A stretch of DNA of 16,768 nt from an uncultured Sphingobacteriales bacterium (GTDB taxonomy: Bacteria; Bacteroidota; Bacteroidia; Chitinophagales; Chitinophagaceae), in assembly GCA_946479435.1 (NCBI GenBank), contig CAMLFX010000075.1:1-16768 (forward strand), in the 5' to 3' direction. The notes below the pieces were generated by a model. That model searched no databases and was not told the origin of the DNA. It worked only from the letters and a program-made list of their open reading frames with translations. This document shows positions 1 through 7,006 of this stretch, in pieces; within the stretch, counting starts at the first letter, position 1, and the number at the start of each line of letters is the position of its first letter. The position numbers and the translations under genes are program-made.

Positions 1-580
1 AAACGGGCTTGATACCGAAAGAAGAAGTTTCAGGGAAACGTATCTTTTTAGAAACGCCTAACTCGTTGGTCAGGAAGTCGAGTAATTTTTTTGCTTCGGG
101 GCTATCGTATTTGAATTCGATGCCTGCATATATATCTTCCGTGTTTTCGCGGAAAATGACCATATCCACTTTTTCAGGATGTACTACCGGTGAAGGAACA
201 CCCTGGAACCAATGCACCGGGCGAAGACAAACATAGAGATCAAGTTCCTGGCGCATAGCCACGTTGAGTGAGCGGATACCACCACCAACAGGTGTTGTCA
301 AAGGGCCTTTTATCGAGACAATATATTCGCGTGCTACATCCAGCGTTTCAGCAGGCAACCACTCACCTGTTTGTTTGAAGGCTTTTTCGCCGGCAAGCAT
401 TTCCTTCCACTCTATTTTGCGTTTGCCATTATAGCTTTTTTCAACTGCAGCATCCAAAACCCTGCGACTGGCAGTCCATACATCAGGGCCTATACCATCA
501 CCTTCAATAAAAGGAATGACCGGGTTTTCAGGTATCTGAAGTTTGCCATCGGCGCCCATTGTAATTTTCTGTGGAGTCAT
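1..580 (-). CDS. icd: Isocitrate dehydrogenase, NADP-type (N-terminal part, cut by window edge)
   Basis: Oxidative decarboxylation of isocitrate to 2-oxoglutarate in the TCA cycle, cytoplasmic, Mg2+/Mn2+ dependent. About 193 N-terminal residues are visible; the rest lies beyond base 1. The translation matches the E. coli Icd type almost block by block as I recall it: [11 protein letters not shown] near the start, [31 protein letters not shown], then [34 protein letters not shown] and [13 protein letters not shown]. The SLNVAMRQ segment holds the Ser, Asn and Arg that bind isocitrate, including the serine equivalent to the one AceK phosphorylates in E. coli. The start is taken as the ATG at 578-580, giving [12 protein letters not shown]. 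An in-frame ATG exists 19 codons upstream (635-637), but a TAACTTTG promoter element lies between the two. The N-terminus resembles the Icd class of about 400-420 residues. Cofactor choice cannot be read here because the NADP-binding residues are outside the window. Confidence 0.95.
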   Translation of the reverse strand, partial: MTPQKITMGADGKLQIPENPVIPFIEGDGIGPDVWTASRRVLDAAVEKSYNGKRKIEWKEMLAGEKAFKQTGEWLPAETLDVAREYIVSIKGPLTTPVGGGIRSLNVAMRQELDLYVCLRPVHWFQGVPSPVVHPEKVDMVIFRENTEDIYAGIEFKYDSPEAKKLLDFLTNELGVSKKIRFPETSSFGIKPV

Positions 581-897
581 AGTATTAAATGCTGTTTTGG
601 ATGCGCGCAAAGTTACGAAAGAATAGGATTTTTTCATGTTCAATATCGTTTAAAAAGGCATCCATTATTATTTATTTTATCTGTTGTTCAATTTTGTTGA
701 AAAAATAAAAAAATAAAAAAAAATCCGTGCGACAATTGGCGGCTGAGATGCGCGGTGCATCTGTGTTTGGTGACTGAAATGCTGTTTTTGCCTTGTAGCA
801 AATTTGAACAACGAATACATATTTAATTCATATAAAAGATCTATGGCCTACCCGAAGAGATAGAACATAGCAAATATACAAATAAAAAACGTAAATA
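581..897. other. Intergenic gap between GNAT gene and icd, AT-rich, no convincing gene
   Basis: A 317-base gap. It contains, on the minus strand in reading order: TATATTTG at 878-871 (exact TAnnTTTG form, no matching -33 box); a 30-nt hairpin-forming segment at 870-841 (CTATG..CATAG outer and CTATC..GGTAG inner pairs); CAAATTTG at 806-799 (one mismatch to the -7 form); a 6-bp perfect hairpin AGATGC/GCATCT at 746-762; and a long T-rich tract from 723 to 700 (an A tract on the plus strand). Then comes the icd -7 element. Short reading frames here have no recognisable content. The layout could be a 3' end plus the icd leader, or a small RNA. Confidence 0.5.
608..615 (-). promoter_or_regulatory. 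Bacteroidota -7 promoter element for icd
   Basis: On the minus strand the sequence reads TAACTTTG, an exact match to the Bacteroidota sigma-70 -7 consensus TAnnTTTG, 27 bases before the chosen icd start. No TTG lies at the ideal -33 distance; the nearest, at 641-643, is 25 bases away, so the upstream half is weak. The element supports starting icd at 580 rather than at the upstream ATG, because that ATG would fall outside the transcript. Confidence 0.5.
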
Positions 898-1374
898 TTA
901 CCTAAGCCAGTGCATGAGGAATGGCTCATGATATTCGGCAAAACCTTGTTTGCGGTAAACAGGTGCGCCGTCTTCAGAAGCATGTAATTCGAGCCTGCCG
1001 AAGCCGTGTTCTTTTGCATAATCGATCATATTTTGCAATATGGTTTTGCAAATGCCCTGCTTGCGGTATGCTTCCAGCGTGTACATATTCTGGATATATG
1101 CCAATTTGCCTTCGGGCCATGTGAACTGCCCTAATTGTCTGCGCACAGCCATGATACCCACCCCAACTGCTTTATCATCATCCCAAGCCATCCAGCCAAC
1201 CAGTTCACCACTTGGCAAAGCTTCTTTACAGTATTCGCGCAGATGATACAGGAAATTATCGATGACCTCCTGTGTTTGCTCACCTTTTATAGATTGCAGG
1301 AATTCGATACGGAGTTTGAGAAACTCGTCGATATGATCGGTTGTGATGCGTTTGTAAGTGAGATTAGCAGACAT
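898..1374 (-). CDS. GNAT-family N-acetyltransferase
   Basis: A 158-residue single-domain protein with the GNAT (Acetyltransf_1) layout: an N-terminal strand-helix (YKRITTDHIDEFLKLR), a central strand pair (GWMAWDDDKAVGVGIMAV, residues 60-77), motif A with the acetyl-CoA pyrophosphate loop (YTLEAYRKQGICKTIL, about 98-113), and motif B ending in VYRKQGF (139-145). In the loop the usual Q/R-x-x-G-x-G/A reads R104-K-Q-G107-I-C109, so the last position is Cys. Length and fold order suit a cytoplasmic small-molecule or protein N-acetyltransferase. The acceptor cannot be deduced. It is same-strand with icd but separated by 317 bases, so probably its own transcript. The start at 1372-1374 is the only sensible ATG (MSANLTYKRIT). 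Upstream is a 75-bp divergent gap with no clear promoter match. Confidence 0.88.
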   Translation of the reverse strand: MSANLTYKRITTDHIDEFLKLRIEFLQSIKGEQTQEVIDNFLYHLREYCKEALPSGELVGWMAWDDDKAVGVGIMAVRRQLGQFTWPEGKLAYIQNMYTLEAYRKQGICKTILQNMIDYAKEHGFGRLELHASEDGAPVYRKQGFAEYHEPFLMHWLR

Positions 1375-1449
1375 GAGTGTTGTATGTATAGGCTAAAATT
1401 AACGTATACTGTAATAATTTAGTATCCTAGCTATTTCTATCTTTACCTC

Positions 1450-1785
1450 TTGGACTCGCGCTTAATATATATAGTCAGCCATAGAATTCATAATATTTCA
1501 TGGCTCGATTGGACCCATGAAAATGGTGGGTGGGTATTTATTGGCGATGGGGATAATGTTGATAAAGCACTGGTTTTAAAATACATCAACAATCATTTTG
1601 CAGATGAGACGCTCTATGTTTCTTTTACTAGAAACGATTCGAGAATAGTTTCTAAAGTAAATGTAGAATTAGCTATAAAAGACATTTTGGGAAAGCATGA
1701 TTTTTCAATCTGGGATAATGAATTCAATAAAGTGATAGTATTTAATAAGAACGGCGTTATGCGTATTGGGAACAATGAAAGTTAG
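1450..1785 (+). CDS. Small protein of unknown function, TTG start or 5'-truncated
   Basis: Not recognised. About 111 residues, no signal peptide or membrane helix. It is rich in aromatic and acidic residues, with segments SWLDWTHENGGWVFIGDGD, ETLYVSFTRNDSRIV, and a C-terminal FSIWDNEFNKVIVFNKNGVMRIG. The alternation of short strands looks like a compact alpha/beta fold. The frame is open from the TAG at 1420-1422, and the only usable initiators are the TTG at 1450 or other weak codons: no in-frame ATG occurs before about residue 104. No Shine-Dalgarno is visible. TATCTTTA at 1439-1446 resembles the -7 element but would place the transcript start at or after the TTG. The gene may therefore start unusually, or be a remnant that lost its 5' end. 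The coding stretch is visibly more AT-rich than uvrA or pyc. It ends 2 bases from the stop of the convergent gene. Immunity-like small proteins look similar, but I have no specific family match. Confidence 0.5.
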   Translation: MDSRLIYIVSHRIHNISWLDWTHENGGWVFIGDGDNVDKALVLKYINNHFADETLYVSFTRNDSRIVSKVNVELAIKDILGKHDFSIWDNEFNKVIVFNKNGVMRIGNNES

Positions 1786-1787
1786 CC

Positions 1788-2246
1788 CTAATTAACTATG
1801 TAAGATACTTCGTACTTCCATTCTCCAAAATCTTCAAAAAAATCTATCCCCAGGAAAAACGAGCCTGAGACACTATAAAAATTGATTGTGTCGCTTTCAA
1901 TTCTAAATATCTCTTCAATTTTCGATACCATTTCAGGTATTACAACTTTCATTCCGCCCAGATATTCGCTAATACTTAAAAGCATCACACCAGTCATCTT
2001 TTCAGGTATATTTAAATGCCTTATAAATTCCTGAGCCTCGTGAACACTTGCAAATTTATGCTTACCTGCATTGCGCCATAACGTAGTTATTTTTTCGCGC
2101 AACTTATCAGTTTCCTCTAATGATAGAAAGTCGGAATGGAGCAAGATGCTCCCAGTTAAATCAGCCATGCGATTAACAAATGAAGGCCGTTTTGAACGGC
2201 CTTCATTCTGCCTCAATAGCATTTGCAATTTTTCTTGTCTGCTCAT
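1788..2246 (-). CDS. Protein of unknown function, coupled to uvrA
   Basis: Not recognised. 152 residues, soluble, with a basic N-terminus (MSRQEKLQMLLRQNEGRSKR), a helical middle (SLEETDKLREKITTLWRNAGKHKFASVHEAQEFIRHLNIPE) and an acidic-aromatic C-terminal strand region (INFYSVSGSFFLGIDFFEDFGEWKYEVSYIV). Its ATG lies one base after the uvrA stop (TAA-G-ATG), so it should be read from the uvrA transcript by translational coupling. A perfect 13-bp hairpin at 2179-2207 falls inside its codons 14-23. If that hairpin terminates uvrA transcription, expression of this gene would be attenuated, or the true start may be the ATG at 2167-2169 (MADLTGS), giving about 126 residues. AT content is higher than in uvrA. 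A function in repair should not be assumed from position alone. Confidence 0.6.
   Translation of the reverse strand: MSRQEKLQMLLRQNEGRSKRPSFVNRMADLTGSILLHSDFLSLEETDKLREKITTLWRNAGKHKFASVHEAQEFIRHLNIPEKMTGVMLLSISEYLGGMKVVIPEMVSKIEEIFRIESDTINFYSVSGSFFLGIDFFEDFGEWKYEVSYIVN
2179..2207 (-). terminator. Perfect 13-bp hairpin after uvrA, inside the next gene
   Basis: Inverted repeat AATGAAGGCCGTT (2179-2191) and AACGGCCTTCATT (2195-2207) with a 3-base loop. On the minus strand it starts about 40 nt past the uvrA stop and is followed by TTGTTAATC, a T-rich but short tail. Shape and distance suit an intrinsic terminator or attenuator of uvrA, although it lies within codons 14-23 of the downstream reading frame. 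Confidence 0.55.
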
Positions 2247-2247
2247 C

Positions 2248-5127
2248 TTACATATACTTCCCCGTATAGCTATCCTTTACTTTAACCAAGCCTTCCGGTT
2301 TGCCTTCATAAAGCAAATGTCCACCACCTACACCACCTTCAGGGCCAAGGTCAATGACCCAGTCGGCTGATTTGATGACGTCGGTATTGTGCTCAATAAC
2401 TATAATGGAATGCCCCTGCTCAATGAGGGCATCGAACGACTTCAACAGTTTTTTTATATCGTGAAAATGCAGGCCGGTAGTAGGTTCATCGAAGATGAAC
2501 AGTATCTTTTCTTTATCGTTGCTCTTGCCGAGGAATGATGCCAGCTTCACACGCTGCGCTTCACCACCACTCAGGGTATCGCTGCTTTGGCCCAGCTTTA
2601 CATAGCCTAAACCTACATCACTCAAGGGCTGTATTGCTTTTACTATCTTCTTTTCATCTTTAAAGAATTCAATAGAATCATCCACACTCATATCAAGTAC
2701 CTCGTAAACGTTCTTTGTTTTGTAAGTTACTTCCAGCACTTCTTCTTTAAAGCGTTTGCCTTTGCAGCTTTCACAAATCAAATGCACATCGGCGAGGAAC
2801 TGCATTTCAACAATAACTTCACCATCACCTTTGCAGGTGTCACAACGGCCACCATCGGTATTGAAAGAGAAATGCTTTTCCGCAAAGCCACGCATCTTAG
2901 CGAGTGGCTGCTTGGTGAATAGCTTGCGTATCTCATCCCATGCCTTTACATAAGTAACCGGGTTACTGCGCGATGATTTACCTATAGGATTCTGATCGAC
3001 CATTTCCACATGCGTTATGCGGTCGAGATCGCCGGCAAGTGCACGGTGCAGACCGGGGCGGTCGGTACCCTCGCCATAATGCTTTTGCAGAGCAGGGTAC
3101 AGCGTTTGTTTTACCAACGTTGTTTTACCACTACCGCTTACACCCGTTACCACACAAAGCAGGTTCAAAGGAAAATCGACAGATACATCTTTCAGGTTGT
3201 TTTGTCGGCAACCTTCAATACGTATGGCGCCCTTGGGTTTGCGTTTTGTGGCAGGTGCCTCTATTGATAATGCGCCACTCAGGTACTGACCCGTGAGGCT
3301 CAATTTATTTTTTATCAGTTCTTTATACGGACCGGCCGCAACAACTTCACCACCCAGGTGACTAGCCAGCGGGCCCATATCGATGATGTAATCTGCTTCT
3401 CGCATCATCATTTCATCGTGCTCAACAACCACTACTGTATTGCCTAGGTCGCGGAGGTTTTTCAGCACTTTTATCAATCGCTCTGTATCGCGCGAGTGGA
3501 GGCCAATGCTTGGTTCATCGAGTATATATAATGAATCGGTAAGGTTGCTGCCTAAGAATTTGGTCAGTTGTATGCGCTGGCTTTCACCACCGCTCAGACT
3601 ATTGGCAAGACGGTTGAGTGTGAGGTAACCCAAACCAACATCCAACAATGTTTTGATGCGCTGGCTTAACTCTATCATGATACGTTTTGCAACGGCCGTA
3701 TCATTTTCGTTCAGCTTCAATCCATCGAACCACACAGCAAGATCGCTGCTGGGCATCATCATCAGGTCGGCAATGGTGGTGCCTGCTACTTTTACATACA
3801 TAGCTTCAGGTCGCAACCTTGAGCCATGGCATGTACCGCAAACAGTGCGGCCACGGTAGCGCGCCTGCATCACACGGTATTGCACCTTGTACAGGTTTTG
3901 CTCTACCATCTTAAAGAAATCGCGGATACCGTTTACTTTGCTATTACCATTCCATAGCAGGTCGTATTCTTTTGCTGAAAGATCGATGATGGCTTTGTGT
4001 ACCGGGAAATCGAATTTAGAAGCAGCGCGTATAAATGCCTGCTGCCATTCGCTCATTTTATCACCACGCCAGCAGGCTACCGCACCTTCATACACACTCA
4101 GGCGTTTATCGGGTATTACCAGGTCATCATCTACACCCAGCACCTGCCCAAAACCTTCGCAGGTAGGGCATGCGCCATAAGGATTGTTGAATGAGAACAG
4201 GTTGGGTGTTGGCTCTTCGAAGACCATACCGTCGGCTTCGAATCGGTTATTGAATATCTCTACTTTCTCGCCGTCTATTTCCAGCAAGCACTCCCCTTCA
4301 CTTTCGTAAAAAGCAGTCTGGATACTATCGGCCATGCGGTGCAGGTCATCTTCATCAAAATCTTTCGTCACTATCCTATCTACCAGCAGGTATATATTTT
4401 TTGCAGGTAGTTTGTATTCGCCGTTCAGTACATCTTCAATACGTATCGGTTTTTCATCGCTGCCTTTTGCATATACACGACTGAAACCTTTTTGCATCAG
4501 TATATTCAACTCTTCGGGTACACTGCGTTTGTAACGCGTAACCAAGGGAACTATGAACTGTATCTTTAGTCCTTTAGGTAATGTCTTGATGTATTCTATC
4601 ACATCGGTCACACTATCCTTCTTTACTTCTTTACCGCTTATTGGTGAATAAGTATGGCCTGCACGTGCAAATAGCAAACGCAGGTAATCGTATATCTCCG
4701 TCATACTGCCCACGGTACTGCGCGGTGTGCGGGTAGTTACTTTTTGTTCTATGGCAATAGCAGGACAAATACCATGTATATAATCTACATCGGGTTTATC
4801 CATACGCATCAGGAACTGGCGCGCATAGGCGCTGAGACTTTCTGCATAGCGGCGCTGGCCTTCTGCAAAAAGAGTATCCATCGTCAGGCTCGATTTACCT
4901 GAACCCGATACACCCGTTACCACTACCAGTTTATTGCGGGGAATAGCTACACTTATATTTTTCAGGTTGTGCATACGCGCACCTTTGATGAATATTTCTT
5001 CATCATTGTTGCCGTAGCTGCCATTATCCTCATGCTCTACCAGGGGCTCTGATATACCCTCAATATGCTTGATCTTTTTCTTGCTCTCGACCGTCTTCTT
5101 AGCTTTCGCTACTTTCTTTTCTGCCAT
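2248..5127 (-). CDS. uvrA: UvrABC excision nuclease, damage-recognition ATPase subunit A
   Basis: UvrA finds bulky DNA lesions with UvrB in nucleotide excision repair, cytoplasmic, dimeric, ATP-driven. 959 residues with tandem ABC ATPase halves: Walker [11 protein letters not shown] (72-81) and [10 protein letters not shown] (662-671); signatures LSGGESQR (511-518) and LSGGEAQR (852-859); Walker [13 protein letters not shown] (533-544) and [12 protein letters not shown] (876-887); switch His in VVVVEHD and IVIEHN. The UvrB-binding/insertion region (about 131-275) is present, so this is the full-length class I form and not UvrA2. The second zinc module is intact (C762/C765 and C785/C788). The first is half lost: the usual CPxC pair before the SFNNP segment is replaced by EADG (297-300), leaving only C320/C323. 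A lysine-rich N-terminal extension of about 40 residues precedes the first domain. A TAAATTTG element lies 15 bases upstream, and the gene follows the lipid kinase by 44 bases. Confidence 0.97.
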   Translation of the reverse strand: MAEKKVAKAKKTVESKKKIKHIEGISEPLVEHEDNGSYGNNDEEIFIKGARMHNLKNISVAIPRNKLVVVTGVSGSGKSSLTMDTLFAEGQRRYAESLSAYARQFLMRMDKPDVDYIHGICPAIAIEQKVTTRTPRSTVGSMTEIYDYLRLLFARAGHTYSPISGKEVKKDSVTDVIEYIKTLPKGLKIQFIVPLVTRYKRSVPEELNILMQKGFSRVYAKGSDEKPIRIEDVLNGEYKLPAKNIYLLVDRIVTKDFDEDDLHRMADSIQTAFYESEGECLLEIDGEKVEIFNNRFEADGMVFEEPTPNLFSFNNPYGACPTCEGFGQVLGVDDDLVIPDKRLSVYEGAVACWRGDKMSEWQQAFIRAASKFDFPVHKAIIDLSAKEYDLLWNGNSKVNGIRDFFKMVEQNLYKVQYRVMQARYRGRTVCGTCHGSRLRPEAMYVKVAGTTIADLMMMPSSDLAVWFDGLKLNENDTAVAKRIMIELSQRIKTLLDVGLGYLTLNRLANSLSGGESQRIQLTKFLGSNLTDSLYILDEPSIGLHSRDTERLIKVLKNLRDLGNTVVVVEHDEMMMREADYIIDMGPLASHLGGEVVAAGPYKELIKNKLSLTGQYLSGALSIEAPATKRKPKGAIRIEGCRQNNLKDVSVDFPLNLLCVVTGVSGSGKTTLVKQTLYPALQKHYGEGTDRPGLHRALAGDLDRITHVEMVDQNPIGKSSRSNPVTYVKAWDEIRKLFTKQPLAKMRGFAEKHFSFNTDGGRCDTCKGDGEVIVEMQFLADVHLICESCKGKRFKEEVLEVTYKTKNVYEVLDMSVDDSIEFFKDEKKIVKAIQPLSDVGLGYVKLGQSSDTLSGGEAQRVKLASFLGKSNDKEKILFIFDEPTTGLHFHDIKKLLKSFDALIEQGHSIIVIEHNTDVIKSADWVIDLGPEGGVGGGHLLYEGKPEGLVKVKDSYTGKYM

Positions 5128-5141
5128 AATAATAAGGTTAG

Positions 5142-5149
5142 CAAATTTA
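5142..5149 (-). promoter_or_regulatory. Bacteroidota -7 promoter element for uvrA
   Basis: The minus strand reads TAAATTTG, an exact TAnnTTTG, 14 bases before the uvrA ATG and inside the 44-base gap after the lipid kinase. The expected transcript start would leave a very short leader of under 10 bases. No TTG stands at the -33 spacing. This suggests uvrA may have its own promoter in addition to read-through. Confidence 0.4.
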
Positions 5150-5171
5150 AGGGATATTGACCCGATAAATG

Positions 5172-6113
5172 CTATTCGCTTAAACCCGGTGTGGGGCGTT
5201 CAGGCAGGATGAAACTTATTAGTTTTTCCCTCAATTCGACAGTGATGACGGCGCTTTTCTTCAGGGTCATGAATTTATCGTCCACGTGCATTTCTTTACC
5301 CAGCCAATCTATTTCTATATGTGCGCCCTGCACCATTTGCAGGGTGGGCGCGTTTTCACTGCCTTCCAGTTTACCGGCTACATAATCGGCCAAAAGCTGG
5401 CGTTGCGATTCAGGTACCATCACCACTTCAAAAACACTATCATCGGGTACTGCTTTCTCGCTGAGCACCAGGTTAGGGCCAATGGCTTTTGTATTCATTA
5501 CCTCTACCAGTAAATAATTGCCCGCAAACTGGCGGCCATCTACATCTATCTGGCAAGGTGTAGCTTTATAATTCAATATCAATTCATGCAGTAGTTTGAG
5601 CGTGGTGGTTAATTTCTTTTCAGGGTTTTCTATCTTCTCCTTGCCTCGCTTTTTCATTTGCTTCATCAACTCGGGGAAAATACCATAGCCTACCCCTTCC
5701 ATAAAAAACTCCTCATCGGGCACATTATAGAGGATACCGATATCGTGCTTTTGTACGATACCTTTCGACCATACATCGATGGCTTCATTATTATCGATAG
5801 GTGCACCCAATGATTTGGCAATATTATTCGCTGTGCCCATAGGTATGATGCCGATGGGGAAAGTCTTTTGTTTTATGCTGCGGTTCAGCAATATGCGCAC
5901 AACCTTGCGTATGGCACCATCGCCACTGGCAACAACCAGCATATCTATATCTTCACCTACCTCTTCCCAGCCCTCTTCTTTTATAGACCTGTAGCGGCAT
6001 TTGAAACCTTTATCTGTTATCTGTTTTACCAGTGTTTCTTTTGTGTGATTTTTATCGCCGGCATTTGGGTTATGCAGCAATTGCACTTTTTTTATCGGGT
6101 GTGGTGTATTCAT
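5172..6113 (-). CDS. YegS/diacylglycerol kinase-like lipid kinase, variant active site
   Basis: 313 residues with the DAGK_cat (LCB5/YegS) plan: LLHNPNAG (12-19, the NPxxG nucleotide loop), MLVVASGDGAIRKVV (58-72), IGIIPMGTANNIAKSLG (87-103), and a C-terminal beta domain with EVMNTKAIGPNLVLSEKAVPDDSVFEVV. Family members phosphorylate diacylglycerol, sphingoid bases or related lipids with ATP and Mg2+ at the membrane face. Two conserved spots differ. The hallmark GGDGTxxE reads SGDGAIRK (63-70), losing Gly, Thr and Glu, and the late DDG that normally supplies an acidic residue and glycine reads DDS. The gene could be a weak, altered-specificity or non-catalytic member. No signal peptide or membrane segment. 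It heads a likely unit with uvrA 44 bases downstream and is divergent from surE across 65 bases. The start is the ATG at 6111-6113. Confidence 0.85.
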   Translation of the reverse strand: MNTPHPIKKVQLLHNPNAGDKNHTKETLVKQITDKGFKCRYRSIKEEGWEEVGEDIDMLVVASGDGAIRKVVRILLNRSIKQKTFPIGIIPMGTANNIAKSLGAPIDNNEAIDVWSKGIVQKHDIGILYNVPDEEFFMEGVGYGIFPELMKQMKKRGKEKIENPEKKLTTTLKLLHELILNYKATPCQIDVDGRQFAGNYLLVEVMNTKAIGPNLVLSEKAVPDDSVFEVVMVPESQRQLLADYVAGKLEGSENAPTLQMVQGAHIEIDWLGKEMHVDDKFMTLKKSAVITVELREKLISFILPERPTPGLSE

Positions 6114-6178
6114 ATAAAATTGCTTTAATAAAAACGTTCCAATGGTGCTGGCATGATAGTATAGATTTTTGGGGTACT

Positions 6179-6919
6179 ATGAAAATACTTATCACTAACG
6201 ACGATGGAATTTACAGTCCCGGCATAGCCTTCCTGGCCAAAGTGGCGCAAAAGTTCGGGGAAGTACGTGTAGTAGCGCCAGATGTAGAACAATCGTCTAT
6301 GGGGCATGCTGTTACCCATAGCAGGCCATTATCGTTCAGAAAATCGCCTATTAATTTTGAACCGGGTATTGAAGCATACAGGGTGAATGGCACACCTGCC
6401 GACTGTGTGGCATTGGGTACACATACCTGGTCGCATACCGATGTAGTATTGTCGGGCATTAATATGGGGCCTAACCTGGGCAACTCCATGTGGCACTCAG
6501 GTACATTGGCCGGCGCCAAGCAAGCAGTGTTATTAGGTATTCGCGGTATAGCACTAAGTACGCCTATAGGCAAAGATGAGCCAAACTTCGATGCGCTGGA
6601 GCCGTATGTAACCAAAACGCTGGAGCTATTACTCGCAGATACTGAGCTGGGATTGTTCAATGTTAACTTTCCGCAACAGCCTCAGGGAATGCAATGGACC
6701 CGCCAATCGGTACGGCTTTACGACGGCAAAATAGTACCCGGTGTTGACCCAATGGGACGTAAACACTATTGGTTTACGGTTATCCCCCTGGAACCGGCAG
6801 AAGAAGGCACCGACCGATGGGCTGTAGATAACGGACTGGTATCAATTACGCCGCTACGCCTCGACTTGACCGCCGAAACCCAGCTGGAAAGATTGAAAAA
6901 GGAACATCCTATAGAGTAG
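6179..6919 (+). CDS. surE: 5'/3'-nucleotidase (survival protein SurE)
   Basis: Metal-dependent phosphatase removing phosphate from nucleoside 5'- and 3'-monophosphates, cytoplasmic, dimeric or tetrameric. 246 residues, the usual size. SurE landmarks: MKILITNDDG (metal ligands D8, D9), VVAPDVEQSSMGHA (S39/S40 region), RVNGTPADC (69-76), and LSGINMGPNLG (91-101, N95 ligand), followed by SGTLAGAKQAVLLGIRGIA. The open frame extends upstream to 6032, but that part runs into the divergent lipid kinase and has no SurE content; the ATG at 6179-6181 puts the NDDG motif at its family position. The divergent gap holds no exact TAnnTTTG. It is 87 bases before the M13 peptidase gene and probably transcribed separately or with it; no terminator lies between. 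Confidence 0.96.
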   Translation: MKILITNDDGIYSPGIAFLAKVAQKFGEVRVVAPDVEQSSMGHAVTHSRPLSFRKSPINFEPGIEAYRVNGTPADCVALGTHTWSHTDVVLSGINMGPNLGNSMWHSGTLAGAKQAVLLGIRGIALSTPIGKDEPNFDALEPYVTKTLELLLADTELGLFNVNFPQQPQGMQWTRQSVRLYDGKIVPGVDPMGRKHYWFTVIPLEPAEEGTDRWAVDNGLVSITPLRLDLTAETQLERLKKEHPIE

Positions 6920-7006
6920 AAAGGGTGATTTTATAGCCCCAGTGCAGAACGCTGTGTAAACTTCTTTATTTTTACCCCTAATCTTAACACAGCAACTTAT
7001 AATTTT

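Noticed and set aside
581..637. In-frame 19-residue N-terminal extension of icd from the ATG at 635-637
   Set aside because: The extension crosses the TAACTTTG promoter element and does not resemble Icd N-termini.
371..700. 109-residue plus-strand open frame opposite the icd start
   Set aside because: It is antisense to the clearly coding icd N-terminus and has no family features.
700..723. A-rich tract considered as a mobile-element tail or assembly artefact
   Set aside because: There are no flanking duplications or transposase; a promoter-proximal or terminator-like T tract is a simpler reading.
6032..6178. Upstream extension of surE
   Set aside because: It overlaps the divergent lipid kinase gene and would displace the NDDG motif; the ATG at 6179 fits the family.
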